In this document: piece by piece, positions 41,470 through 50,404 of the stretch
Position numbering within the stretch: the first letter of the stretch is position 1
How the letters are laid out: each line of letters starts with the position of its first letter
Source: Variovorax sp. JS1663
GTDB lineage: Bacteria; Pseudomonadota; Gammaproteobacteria; Burkholderiales; Burkholderiaceae_C
DNA length: 64,000 nucleotides
NCBI RefSeq assembly: GCF_002157355.1
Contig: NZ_LYMK01000027.1
Span: forward strand, 40,987-104,986
Reading direction: 5' to 3'
Made by a program: the position numbers and the translations under genes
Notes under the pieces: generated by a model
Told to the model about the DNA's origin: nothing
The model's database searches: none
What the model saw: the letters and a program-made list of their open reading frames with translations, nothing else

Positions 41470-44400
41470 TCATGTCCTTTCGAGGTTGGAACTGAAATCG
41501 GGTTCGTCATTCGTGCGGCTCACTGCCAGAACCGCCTGCGATACGGCTCCAGGCGTCGCCGCCGTGGGTGCGACCTTGCGCAATTGCCATTCCTTCACCA
41601 GCGCATACAAGGCCGGGATCACCGCGAGCGTGAGCACGGTCGACGAAATCATCCCGCCGACCATCGGCGCGGCGATGCGGCTCATGACCTCGGAGCCGGT
41701 GCCCGTGCCCCACATGATCGGTAGCAGGCCGGCCATGATGGCCACCACCGTCATCATCTTCGGCCGCACGCGCTCGACAGCGCCTTCCATCACCGCGGCG
41801 TACAGGTCGGCGGCGCCCGGTGCGCGGCCTTCGGCAGCACTGCGCGCCCGGGCCTCGTGCCAGGCGTGGTCGAGGTAGATCAGCATCACCACGCCGGTCT
41901 CGGCCGCCACGCCGGCAAGCGCGATGAACCCGACCGCGACCGCCACCGACAGGTTGTAGCCCAGCGCCCACATCAACCACACGCCACCGACCAGCGCGAA
42001 CGGTACCGACAGCATCACAATCAGCGTCTCCGTAAGCCGACGGAAGTTCAGGTACAGCAGCAGGAAGATCGTCAGCAGCGTGACCGGGACCACGATCTTC
42101 ATCTTCTCCACCGCACGCTCCATGTATTCGAACTGGCCGCTCCAGGTGATGTAGTAGCCAGGCGGAAACTTCACCTGATCGGCCACGGCCTTGCGCGCAT
42201 CGGCCACGTACGACCCGATGTCGCGCTCGCGGATGTCGACGAAGATGTAGGCCGACAGCAGCGCGTTCTCGGTCCGGATGCCCGGCGTGCCACGGACGAC
42301 CCGGACGCTGGCGACCTGGCCAAGTGGCACCATTGCGCCGTCCATCGTCGGCACCAGCACTTCGCGCTCGATCTGCTCCGGATTGCCGCGCAGCTCGCGC
42401 GGGTAGCGCACCGTGACGCCGAAGCGCTCACGGCCTTCGACGGTGGTCGTCACCATCTCGCCGCCGAGCGCGGTGCCGATCACTTCCTGCAGGTCGCCGA
42501 TCGACAGGCCATAGCGGGCGAGCTGCTCGCGGTCCGGCTCGATGTTGAGATACGAGCCGCCGGTGATGCGCTCGGCGAAGGCCGATGTGGTGCCCGGGAC
42601 CTTCTTCACGACCGCTTCGATCTCCTTCGCCAGCTTCTCCATCTCGGCGAGATCCTTGCCGAACACCTTGATGCCGATGGGCGTGCGGATGCCGGTGGAC
42701 AGCATGTCGATGCGCGCCTTGATCGGCATCGTCCAGGCGTTGGACACGCCCGGGAACTGCAGGGCCTTGTCCATCTCGGCGATCAGCTTGTCGGTGGTCA
42801 TGCCCGCACGCCATTCCGACGTCGGCTTCAGGTTGATCACCGTCTCGAACATCTCGACCGGCGCGGGGTCGGTGGCGCTGTTGGCGCGGCCCGCCTTGCC
42901 GTAGACCGAGCTCACTTCCGGAAAGCTCTTGATGAGCTTGTCCTGCGTCTGCAGCACCTCGGCCGCCTTGGTGATCGACATGCCGGGCAGCGACGCCGGC
43001 ATGTACAGCAGCGTGCCTTCATTGAGCGTCGGCATGAATTCGCTGCCGATCCTCGAGGCCGGATACAGCGACACCGCCATCGCCGCGAGCGCAGCGGCGA
43101 TGGTCGCCCTTTTCCAGCGCATCACGCCGGCGATGATCGGGCGATAAACCCAGATCAGGAAGCGGTTCACCGGGTTTCTCGACTCCGGCATGATCCGCCC
43201 GCGAATGAACAACATCATCAACACCGGCACCAGCGTCACCGACAGCAAGGCGGCACCGGCCATCGAGAAGGTCTTGGTATAGGCGAGCGGCGAGAAGAGC
43301 CGGCCTTCTTGCGATTCGAGCGTGAACACCGGCAGGAACGACACGGTGATGATGAGCAGTGAGAAGAAGAGCGCGGGGCCCACCTCCTTGCAGGCATCGA
43401 GCATCGCATCGGCGCGCTCGCGCACCGTGTGATCGGGCTTCAGGCGTTCGATGTGCTTGTGAGCGTTCTCGATCATCACGATCGCCGCGTCGACCATCGC
43501 GCCGATCGCGATAGCGATGCCGCCCAGGCTCATCAGGTTGGAGTTCATGCCCAGCAGGCGCATCGCGATGAAGGCGATCAACACGCCGACGGGCAGCATC
43601 AGGATCGCCACCAGCGCGGAGCGCACGTGCAGCAGGAAGATGATGCACACCGCCGCGACGATCAGGCTTTCCTCAATCAGCGTGCGTTTCAGGGTGTCGA
43701 TGGCGCGGTGAATCAGGTCGGAGCGGTCGTAGACCGCCTCGACCGTTACGCCGGGCGGCAGGCCGGCAGAGATTTCGCTGACCTTGGCCTTCACGTTGTG
43801 GATCACCTCGAGAGCGTTCTGCCCGTAGCGCGCCATCACGATGCCCGACACCACCTCGCCTTCGCCATTCAGTTCGGTCAGCCCGCGCCGTTCGTCGGGC
43901 GCGAGTTCGACTCGCGCGATGTCGCGGATCATCACTGGCGTTCCGCGCTCGCTCTTGACGACCAGCGTCTCGAGATCGCCCTTGCCACGCAGATACCCCT
44001 TGCCTCGCACCATGTACTCGGTCTCGGCCATCTCGACGACACGACCACCGACGTCGCGGTTGGAATCGCGGATCACCTGCGCGACCTTGGAAAGCGGGAT
44101 GCCGTAGCTGCGCAGCTTCAGTGGGTCCACCGTGACCTGGTAGGTCTGCACGAAGCCGCCGATCGACGCCACCTCCGCAACGCCATGCGCCTTGGTCAGC
44201 TGGTAGCGCAGGTACCAGTCCTGGATCGTGCGCAGCTCGGCGAGTGTCTTGTCCTTGGCCAGCAGTGCGTACTGGTAGACCCAGCCCACGCCGGTGGCGT
44301 CGGGTCCGAGCGACGGTGTGACGCCCTTGGGCAGCCGGCCCGAAGCGAAGTTTAGATATTCGAGCACCCGCGTGCGGGCCCAGTAGATGTCGGTGCCGTC

Positions 44401-44694
44401 CTCGAAGATCACATAGACAAAGGAAGCACCGAAGAACGAGAAGCCGCGCACCACCCTCGACTTCGGCACGCCGAGCATCGCCGTGGTCAGCGGATAGGTG
44501 ACCTGGTCCTCGACCACCTGCGGCGCTTGCCCGGGGTACTCGGTGTAGACGATGACCTGCACGTCCGACAGGTCGGGCAAGGCATCGAGCGGCGTCCTCA
44601 TCACTGCGAAGGCGCCGCCGATGACGATGAACAAGGTGGCGATGAGGACGAGGAACGGGTTCCTCCCGGACCACTGGATGATCTTGGCGAGCAT
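41470..44694 (-). CDS. cusA: Heavy-metal RND efflux pump, CusA-type
   Basis: 1074 aa inner-membrane RND transporter. N-terminal LAKIIQWSGRNPFLVLIATL is typical of CzcA/CusA; also GVPKSRVVRGFSFFGASFVYVIFEDG, the proton-relay helix GAMVDAAIVMIENAHKHIER and GFIALAGVAAETGVVMLIYL. The last segment, with AAETGVVM, matches the monovalent (Cu/Ag) CusA branch. Expels Cu(I)/Ag(I) from periplasm and cytoplasm with CusB and CusC. C-terminal tail of about 40 residues. Confidence 0.93.
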   Translation of the reverse strand: MLAKIIQWSGRNPFLVLIATLFIVIGGAFAVMRTPLDALPDLSDVQVIVYTEYPGQAPQVVEDQVTYPLTTAMLGVPKSRVVRGFSFFGASFVYVIFEDGTDIYWARTRVLEYLNFASGRLPKGVTPSLGPDATGVGWVYQYALLAKDKTLAELRTIQDWYLRYQLTKAHGVAEVASIGGFVQTYQVTVDPLKLRSYGIPLSKVAQVIRDSNRDVGGRVVEMAETEYMVRGKGYLRGKGDLETLVVKSERGTPVMIRDIARVELAPDERRGLTELNGEGEVVSGIVMARYGQNALEVIHNVKAKVSEISAGLPPGVTVEAVYDRSDLIHRAIDTLKRTLIEESLIVAAVCIIFLLHVRSALVAILMLPVGVLIAFIAMRLLGMNSNLMSLGGIAIAIGAMVDAAIVMIENAHKHIERLKPDHTVRERADAMLDACKEVGPALFFSLLIITVSFLPVFTLESQEGRLFSPLAYTKTFSMAGAALLSVTLVPVLMMLFIRGRIMPESRNPVNRFLIWVYRPIIAGVMRWKRATIAAALAAMAVSLYPASRIGSEFMPTLNEGTLLYMPASLPGMSITKAAEVLQTQDKLIKSFPEVSSVYGKAGRANSATDPAPVEMFETVINLKPTSEWRAGMTTDKLIAEMDKALQFPGVSNAWTMPIKARIDMLSTGIRTPIGIKVFGKDLAEMEKLAKEIEAVVKKVPGTTSAFAERITGGSYLNIEPDREQLARYGLSIGDLQEVIGTALGGEMVTTTVEGRERFGVTVRYPRELRGNPEQIEREVLVPTMDGAMVPLGQVASVRVVRGTPGIRTENALLSAYIFVDIRERDIGSYVADARKAVADQVKFPPGYYITWSGQFEYMERAVEKMKIVVPVTLLTIFLLLYLNFRRLTETLIVMLSVPFALVGGVWLMWALGYNLSVAVAVGFIALAGVAAETGVVMLIYLDHAWHEARARSAAEGRAPGAADLYAAVMEGAVERVRPKMMTVVAIMAGLLPIMWGTGTGSEVMSRIAAPMVGGMISSTVLTLAVIPALYALVKEWQLRKVAPTAATPGAVSQAVLAVSRTNDEPDFSSNLERT

Positions 44695-44707
44695 GGCGCG
44701 GTTCTGC

Positions 44708-46303
44708 TCAGCGGCCGCTGTGGGCGTTGGCCGCCGGCTTGATGGCAGTCACGACCCAATCGCCGGGCTGCCGCTCGACGAACTCGAAGGCAACCGCCGC
44801 GCCGGGCTTCAGCCCGTGAAGAAGTCCGGCGTTGGCGACCTTGAAGTCCATCGTCATCGCCGGCCATTTCAGTGATGCGATGGCGCCGTGGTTCAGACTC
44901 ACGGTGCCTGCTTTCGCGTCGATGCCGTCGACGGTACCCTCGCTTTTGTGGCCGACAGGTGCCGGAGCCGGCGTCGCCGGTGCATCGGTCTTGGCGTGGC
45001 TGCCGTGCCCGGCATGCGAGCCCAAGCCGCCGATGGCCGCCTTGAGATTGCTTTCGGCGTCGATCAGGAAGTTGGCCGCGACAACCACCTGTTCGCCCTC
45101 GCGAGCGCCGTCCCGCACCTCGATGTAGTTGTCGCTGCGCGCGCCGAGCTTCACTTCGCGCGGCTCGAAGCGACCTTCATTGGCCTGCACGAGGACCAGC
45201 TGGCGTGTGCCGCTGTCGATCACGGCCGAGTCGGGCACCACAATCACCTTCGACTGGCCGCCGACCGCGAGACCCATCTGCGCGAACATCGCCGGCTTGA
45301 GCAGCTGTCCTGGATTCGGCAGCTCAATTCGCACCGGTACCGTTCGCGTTTCCGGCTTTAGCGTCGGATAGACGTAGGTGATCTTTCCGCTGAACACCTT
45401 CCCGGGATAGGCGTCGACCTTCACGGTCGCCTCGGCGCCCGTCTTCACGAGGCCGATGTCATGCTCGAACACGTCGGCCACCACCCAGACCGACGACAGG
45501 TCCGTCACCTGGTACAAGGCCTCGCCCGGCATGAAGCGCATGCCTTGCAACGCCTTCTTTTCGGTGACGATGCCCGAGACCGGCGAGCGGAAAGTGACAG
45601 TGCGCTGGGCTTCGCCGGTCTTCACCAGCGCGGCAACCTGCTCGGGCGACAGGTCCCAGTTGCGCAGCCGCGCGAGGCTCGCTTCCGCCAGCTGCTTCAT
45701 GCCGCCAACCGCGTCGCCGCCGGCTTCGTTCATGGCCCGCACGCCTTGCATGGCGATCGCGTACTCGCGCTGCGCCGACACCAGCTCCGGGCTGTAGACA
45801 TCGAACAGCGCCTGCCCCTTGCTCACCGGCTGGCCGGTGACGTTCACGAACAAGCGCTCGACGTAGCCCTCGAACTTGGGCGAGATGGCATAGACCCGGC
45901 GCTCGTCGGGTTCGATGCGGCCGGCCGCACGGACGACCTTGCCGAGGGCGCGCATGGTCGCGGCTTCGGTGCGTACACCGAGCTTCTGGACCTTCTCGGT
46001 CCCGATGCGAATCTGATTCGCTCCCGCGGGAGCACGTCGCGCGTCATCGTCCTCACCCTCGTAAACCGGGACGTAGTCCATTCCCATTGGGTCCTTCTTC
46101 GGTGTCGGCGAGGTGTCGGCCAGCCCCATCGGATTTCGGTAGTAGAGAAGCTTGCGCGGCTTGGCGGCGCTCGCCGATCCAGCGTCGCCGGTCGCCTGCA
46201 TCAGCGCGGATGGCGTGCCCTGCGACCGGCCGCCCAACCAGTAGCCACCGGCGCCCACGGCGCCGAGCAGCACGACCGCCAACAACGATATCGAGGTCTT
46301 CAC
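44708..46303 (-). CDS. cusB: CusB-type membrane fusion protein with C-terminal CusF domain
   Basis: 531 aa from a GTG at 46303 that overlaps the cusC stop (GTGA). N-terminal anchor helix, then a heavy-metal-binding segment YYRNPMGLADTSPTPKKDPM and MDYVPVYEGEDD, the usual alpha-hairpin and beta-barrel of RND adaptors, and from about residue 455 a complete CusF domain: GTVDGIDAKAGTVSLNHGAI, LKWPAMTMDFKV and WVVTAIKP. The CusF ligands His, Trp and two Met are all present. The fusion couples a copper chaperone to the adaptor. Confidence 0.92.
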   Translation of the reverse strand: MKTSISLLAVVLLGAVGAGGYWLGGRSQGTPSALMQATGDAGSASAAKPRKLLYYRNPMGLADTSPTPKKDPMGMDYVPVYEGEDDDARRAPAGANQIRIGTEKVQKLGVRTEAATMRALGKVVRAAGRIEPDERRVYAISPKFEGYVERLFVNVTGQPVSKGQALFDVYSPELVSAQREYAIAMQGVRAMNEAGGDAVGGMKQLAEASLARLRNWDLSPEQVAALVKTGEAQRTVTFRSPVSGIVTEKKALQGMRFMPGEALYQVTDLSSVWVVADVFEHDIGLVKTGAEATVKVDAYPGKVFSGKITYVYPTLKPETRTVPVRIELPNPGQLLKPAMFAQMGLAVGGQSKVIVVPDSAVIDSGTRQLVLVQANEGRFEPREVKLGARSDNYIEVRDGAREGEQVVVAANFLIDAESNLKAAIGGLGSHAGHGSHAKTDAPATPAPAPVGHKSEGTVDGIDAKAGTVSLNHGAIASLKWPAMTMDFKVANAGLLHGLKPGAAVAFEFVERQPGDWVVTAIKPAANAHSGR

Positions 46304-47580
46304 AGGTCTTCTCCCAGGATGCGTTCGGTTTCGGCCAGGCGCAGTTGCGCCTCGACCTGGGCCTTGAGCCGGTCCAGGCGCGCCTTGCGGATCTGCCGCT
46401 GCGCGTCGAGAAGGGTCGCGAAGTCGACCTTGCCGTTCTCGTAGGCGGCCAGCGCGGAGCGAAAGCTCAGTTCGGCCTGCGGCAGTTGCTGCGTCGCAAC
46501 CAGCGTTTCGCTGCGCTTCGCTGCTTCGATGCCGGCGAGGCTCTCGCCCAGTTCGCCGAGAAGCTGGTTCGCCACGGCCTCGCTGCGCGAGCGTGCAGCG
46601 CCGACCATGGCTTCGGCTTCACGCTCCTGCGCGCGGCGCGAGGACTGCTGCAGCGGGATGTTCATCTCGACCATCACGCCCCAGGTCGTGATGCGCGAAC
46701 CCACCTGCGTGGGGACGACGCCGACCTGGAGATCCGGATAGCGGTTGCGCCGGGTCAACTCGCGGTTCTTCTCGGCGCCGAGCAGGCGTGCTTCCTCCGC
46801 CTGCAGCGACGGATTCGCGTTTCGTGCTCGACTCGCCAGCGCCGATGTGTCGAGCACAGTCAGCGCCGGCAGCGGCCGCAGCGACTGCGGTTCGGCGAGC
46901 GGCGCAGCGGCATCGCGGGCGAGCAGCGTGTTCAGTCGCACGCGCAGTTGCCGCTTCTCGTTGTCCAGTGCGATGAGTTCAGAGCGCATCGCGGTCTGCT
47001 CGAGCTGGGCGCGAATCGCGTCCTGCTGCGCGGCCAGCCCGCCGGCATAGCGCGCTTGCGCCACCTGCTCCAGCCGTGCCATCAGGTCGAGGATTTCCTG
47101 CGTCAGCCGTACGTTGGCGGCGGCGAGGTAGTACTGCGCGTAGGCCGCCTTGATACGTGCTGCGAGTTCACTCCACGTGGCCGCTGCGCGCGCGCCGGCC
47201 TGCTGCGCATCGGCCGCGGCCACATCGCGACGCAGGTCCCGCTTGCCCCAGGCAGGCAGCGGTTGAATCACGGTGTACTTCGTGTCGCCGACGCGCGCCG
47301 GCAACAGATTCGGGCGGGCGTCGTTGCCGTAGTTGTTGATGTTCTCGAGCTCGACGCGTAGCACGGGATCGGGCAAGGCGCCGGCTGGCTGCACCCGTTG
47401 CGTCGCCGCGACCGCTTCCAGGCGCATCGCAGCGAGCTCGGGATTGTGGCCCCGTGCATGATCGAGCAGGCTGTCGACGCTCGCGCCAAGCGCGGCGGGC
47501 TGGGCCGATGCGCTCAGCACGGCGCCGATGCCGATCAAGGCGCCGAGTACCAAGCGACGGACCGCGGGATCAATGGTCAC
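46300..47580 (-). CDS. cusC: Outer-membrane factor, TolC/CusC family
   Basis: 426 aa from a GTG at 47580. Signal peptide ends near LSASAQ. TolC-family heptad-rich helices with the internal duplication: HNPELAAMRLEAVAATQRVQ, PDPVLRVELENINNYGND and AYENGKVDFATLLDAQRQIR. No lipobox Cys, unlike E. coli CusC, so closer to CzcC. Forms the outer-membrane tunnel for the CusBA pump. First gene of cusCBA; 161 bases upstream lies the DUF2933 gene. Confidence 0.9.
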   Translation of the reverse strand: MTIDPAVRRLVLGALIGIGAVLSASAQPAALGASVDSLLDHARGHNPELAAMRLEAVAATQRVQPAGALPDPVLRVELENINNYGNDARPNLLPARVGDTKYTVIQPLPAWGKRDLRRDVAAADAQQAGARAAATWSELAARIKAAYAQYYLAAANVRLTQEILDLMARLEQVAQARYAGGLAAQQDAIRAQLEQTAMRSELIALDNEKRQLRVRLNTLLARDAAAPLAEPQSLRPLPALTVLDTSALASRARNANPSLQAEEARLLGAEKNRELTRRNRYPDLQVGVVPTQVGSRITTWGVMVEMNIPLQQSSRRAQEREAEAMVGAARSRSEAVANQLLGELGESLAGIEAAKRSETLVATQQLPQAELSFRSALAAYENGKVDFATLLDAQRQIRKARLDRLKAQVEAQLRLAETERILGEDL

Positions 47581-47741
47581 GGCAGCATCCCTTAGAACGG
47601 CCGGGTCCGTCGCCGTGCGTCAGACCGCCGGCGCAGCGTGATGGACCGATGTCGGCCGGTACCGGGTGAGCCGGCCCGCCGTCGGCCGCGAGCGCCGCCG
47701 GACTGCATCCCGGAGACGCGGTCCTCAGGGCGTTGTGGCAC

Positions 47742-48047
47742 TCAGCGCACATGCTTGGCGCCGTCTGTGTTTGAGCCCGTCGTCGGCTTGCGGTCTGTCG
47801 AGCTGTCGTCGCCGCCATGCTGGCCGTGGCCGTGGCCGTGGCCGCCATGCCCGCCGCCATGTCCAAAGACATGCATCAGCGGGCACGCCAGCAGAATCAG
47901 GAACGGCGCGATCTGCAACAGGTGCGCGCTGTGCCCGAAGAACAGCCACGCCACCGCGGCGGCCAGGCCTAACCACAGCAGCCATTGATTGATTCGGGAC
48001 CAATTGAGGCCGCCGAAGGATTCGGGGTGTTGGTGATTGGGTGACAT
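47742..48047 (-). CDS. DUF2933 small membrane protein, second copy
   Basis: 101 aa from the ATG at 48047 (SPNHQHPESFGG), preferred to an upstream ATG. Two hydrophobic segments (WLLWLGLAAAVAWLFF and LLQIAPFLILLACPLMHVF) followed by GHGGGHGGHGHGHGQHGG. Closely related in layout to the protein at 37556-37894. Upstream of cusCBA on the same strand. Confidence 0.82.
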   Translation of the reverse strand: MSPNHQHPESFGGLNWSRINQWLLWLGLAAAVAWLFFGHSAHLLQIAPFLILLACPLMHVFGHGGGHGGHGHGHGQHGGDDSSTDRKPTTGSNTDGAKHVR

Positions 48048-48092
48048 GTCATTGCTCCTGATCTGCCCGTTGCGGAAGCCCACGGGCTCGGC

Positions 48093-48374
48093 TCACTGGT
48101 TCTTGTGGGAGTTGGCGTGTTCATGCATGGGCTTTGCCTAGGCTTTCGCGGCGGAGGCCGAAGGCTTGCCGGCACAGGGACCCGACATTGGCCTGGTCAT
48201 GCCCTTCTCGGCGAGATGGTCATGGCGCGCCATCGGCTGGCGGCAGTCATGAGGCGTCGATTCCGAGATGGTCGGCGCCGAGTCGGAGGCGGCTGGAGGC
48301 TGGGCGACGGCGACCGTGCTCAACAGGGTGATGACGTATGCGAGCGAGAGAAGGCGAGGGGGGCGCCTGTGCAC
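48093..48374 (-). pseudogene. Small exported Cys/His protein with an in-frame amber codon (paralogue of 20082-20390)
   Basis: From a GTG at 48374 the minus strand reads HRRPPRLLSLAYVITLLST (signal peptide ending VAVAQ), then ESTPHDCRQPMARHDHLAEK and SGPCAGKPSASAAKA, a TAG at 48138-48140, then AKPMHEHANSHKNQ and TGA at 48093-48095. The order Cys, PMxRHDH, PC and a final HxHxxxHKNQ matches the intact protein at 20082-20390 on both sides of the TAG. So either the TAG is a recent nonsense mutation, the truncated form is made, or the codon is read through. Confidence 0.6.
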
Positions 48375-48442
48375 CAAGTTGGAAAAAGGATGGCCGTCAA
48401 TTGCGGCGCGGCTGCGCGCTTGGCCCCCAGAGGCATCGGTGA

Positions 48443-48895
48443 TCATTTCAACGACCGGCGGCGCTTGCCGTCGGCCTCGTGATCGGCGGCGTTCCAAGGC
48501 AAGCCCTCTATGAGGCCGCAAACGTGGTGACCTTCCGGGACGCCATCCGGCATCGCCGCCCAGGCCTTCAAAGCCTGCTTCATGCGACGGAACAGCGCCA
48601 TCTCGTGCTCGACCTGATGCTGCTTCTCGTTCAGCCGATCGGCGAGGATTGTGCGTGCCTTGGGACAAGGCAATTGCCCTTGCTCGCTCATGCCGAGTAG
48701 CTCGGCAATGTCGCTCAACCTGAACCCCAAGCCAACTGCGCTGCGGATGAAGCGAACGCGCGCCACCGTGCTTGGCGAGAACTGCTGATATCCGCTTTCC
48801 GTCCTGCGTTCAGCCTTGATCAGACCGAGGCGCGCGTAGTGGCGCACTGTGTCAGGGCTGACACCTGCGGCCTGCGCACATTGGATTACTTGCAT
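48443..48895 (-). CDS. MerR-family metal-responsive regulator
   Basis: 150 aa. N-terminal winged HTH (GVSPDTVRHYARLGLIKAER, ESGYQQFSPSTVARVRFI) and dimerisation helix. At position 77, where CueR-type Cu(I)/Ag(I) sensors have Ser and divalent sensors (ZntR, MerR) have Cys, this protein has Cys (QLPCPKAR). The C-terminal metal loop reads GHHVCGLIEG rather than the CueR C-x7-C pair. It may therefore sense a divalent ion, or copper in a non-standard way. It lies at the head of the minus-strand cus region. Confidence 0.85.
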   Translation of the reverse strand: MQVIQCAQAAGVSPDTVRHYARLGLIKAERRTESGYQQFSPSTVARVRFIRSAVGLGFRLSDIAELLGMSEQGQLPCPKARTILADRLNEKQHQVEHEMALFRRMKQALKAWAAMPDGVPEGHHVCGLIEGLPWNAADHEADGKRRRSLK

Positions 48896-49535
48896 GCAGA
48901 TTCCTTCATCGCGCGTTCAGGGCACCCGCCTGGACTGCAGAAATGAAGCGTTCGGGTCTTCAGCGATTTCATGGCTGTGATGATGGTGAGCGTCACGATG
49001 TTGCGGCGACACGTACGTGATGGCTTTGACGTGGATCAAAGGAACAACCTTTCACGCGCCTGACCGTTGAGGCCCGGGGCGAAGGGTTGATCGGCGCCGT
49101 TGCCTACGAATATGGGTCCGCCACGGGGCGCTCCAGCGGTACACAAACCGTTGTGTACGGCAGGCCTCGTATGTCGGCCGACCTTCGCGCGTTGGCCACC
49201 CGGGTGGCCAGGGAGCGGGCGAGGGTTGGGGCAACCGTCGCTTTGTCAGTTCGGGCACTGGGCCTGGTCGGGGCTCGCGGTGGCGAACCTACAAGTGAAG
49301 GATGCGCCGGTATGGAAGTACGGCCACATTCCGCGACCGATTCACGTTCCGCATGTGCAAGGACGGTGGACGGTGGACTCGTCCTTAAGCAGCTCGGCAC
49401 AAGCGGATTCCAACTTCCAACCGCTCCTCGCCTCGAGGGATTGCAACCCTGCCGCGGCGGCGCGCGGCTGCGAGCGCGTTGCTCACCGACGTCGGCGGTC
49501 CCCCGCTGATGATTCGGCGGGCGCCTTCGAACACG
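48896..49535. other. Intergenic, no supported gene
   Basis: About 640 bases between the MerR gene start and the end of the methyltransferase gene. Overlapping short frames on the plus strand lack family signatures. Contains the near-consensus FNR-type site at 49026-49039. Confidence 0.4.
49026..49039 (-). promoter_or_regulatory. Near-exact FNR/ANR-type site
   Basis: TTGACGTGGATCAA differs from TTGAT-N4-ATCAA at one position. It is 137 bases upstream of the MerR-gene ATG; any plus-strand target is not evident. Confidence 0.45.
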
Positions 49536-50384
49536 TCAGCTTTGTTTGGAAGGCGCCTTGACGGACCGATCCGAGAAGTAGAGCCCCGTAAAGCTGGCAA
49601 ACGAGAGCTCGGGGTGGCCAGGCAAATAGAGTGAGCGCTCGTGGACGGGCCACTCGTCTCTGAGTGTGTAGCCCATGGCCTCAATGTCGCGGATGAAGCG
49701 TCCTCTGTTGTAGACATGCATGGGTGCAAAGGATCCTGCGCCGATGTTCTGCGTCGTAATGAAGCTTTCGCGTTCGTGGAGCGGCAGCTTGTTCAGGAGC
49801 AAATGCCGTGGTCGGGTCTTGCAGTCTTTGAGAAGGAGTCCTGGTGTCGCGTGCTCGAAGTAATGAATGGCGCCCGCGGACATCCAAACGTCGGCGGTTC
49901 CTTCGGTCACTGCACGCTGAAGGTCCTCGGTGAAGTCCAATGTGCTGGAGCCAGTCTCTGAAGCCAACTTTCGGCCGATCGAAACCATGGCAGGCACCTC
50001 AACGATGCGCCAGGTCAACGACGCAGGCATGTCGACGTATCGGCGATATGCGTAGTAGTGAACGCCCACCGAACCGCCGATGTCGAGAATGTTCGTGGCA
50101 CCTTCGCGGAAAGCGCGGTCGAGCCACCACATGACCGGATAGTCATAGGCGAAGATCCTCTTCGTACGGATGTTCACGTACTCCTCAGCCAGCGCGTCCT
50201 GATCAAATTCCGGGTTCTTCGGCAGCCAATCGCGAGCTGCTTCGAAACTATCGAACAAACCGAAGTAGAAGCCGTGCCCCTCACGGGAGAGAAACTGCTG
50301 GCGCCGCCACAGCAGTAGCGCGGGTCGAGTGAGCGGGCCTTCCAAGAACTCACGTACAACCTGCGAGGCACTTTGGTGAGTCAT
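49536..50384 (-). CDS. TIGR04325-type putative methyltransferase, copy 1
   Basis: 282 aa from the ATG at 50384. SAM-binding motif ILDIGGSVGVHYYAYRRYV, then WRIVEVPAMVSIGRKLA and DVWMSAGAIHYFEH, the recurrent pattern of this family of putative O- or N-methyltransferases found in glycan and peptide biosynthesis clusters. Very similar along its whole length to the protein at 59846-60733. It begins 20 bases after the AcrVA2-like gene, so the two form one transcript. Confidence 0.8.
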   Translation of the reverse strand: MTHQSASQVVREFLEGPLTRPALLLWRRQQFLSREGHGFYFGLFDSFEAARDWLPKNPEFDQDALAEEYVNIRTKRIFAYDYPVMWWLDRAFREGATNILDIGGSVGVHYYAYRRYVDMPASLTWRIVEVPAMVSIGRKLASETGSSTLDFTEDLQRAVTEGTADVWMSAGAIHYFEHATPGLLLKDCKTRPRHLLLNKLPLHERESFITTQNIGAGSFAPMHVYNRGRFIRDIEAMGYTLRDEWPVHERSLYLPGHPELSFASFTGLYFSDRSVKAPSKQS

Positions 50385-50404
50385 GGCCGATCTCCTCGCC
50401 GGTT

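Noticed and set aside
41857..43362. 501-codon plus-strand ORF opposite cusA
   Set aside because: Shadow frame of a long conserved RND gene.
49087..49561. Two overlapping plus-strand ORFs after the near-exact FNR-type site
   Set aside because: No ribosome-binding site, signal peptide or family pattern; overlapping frames of similar quality suggest non-coding DNA.
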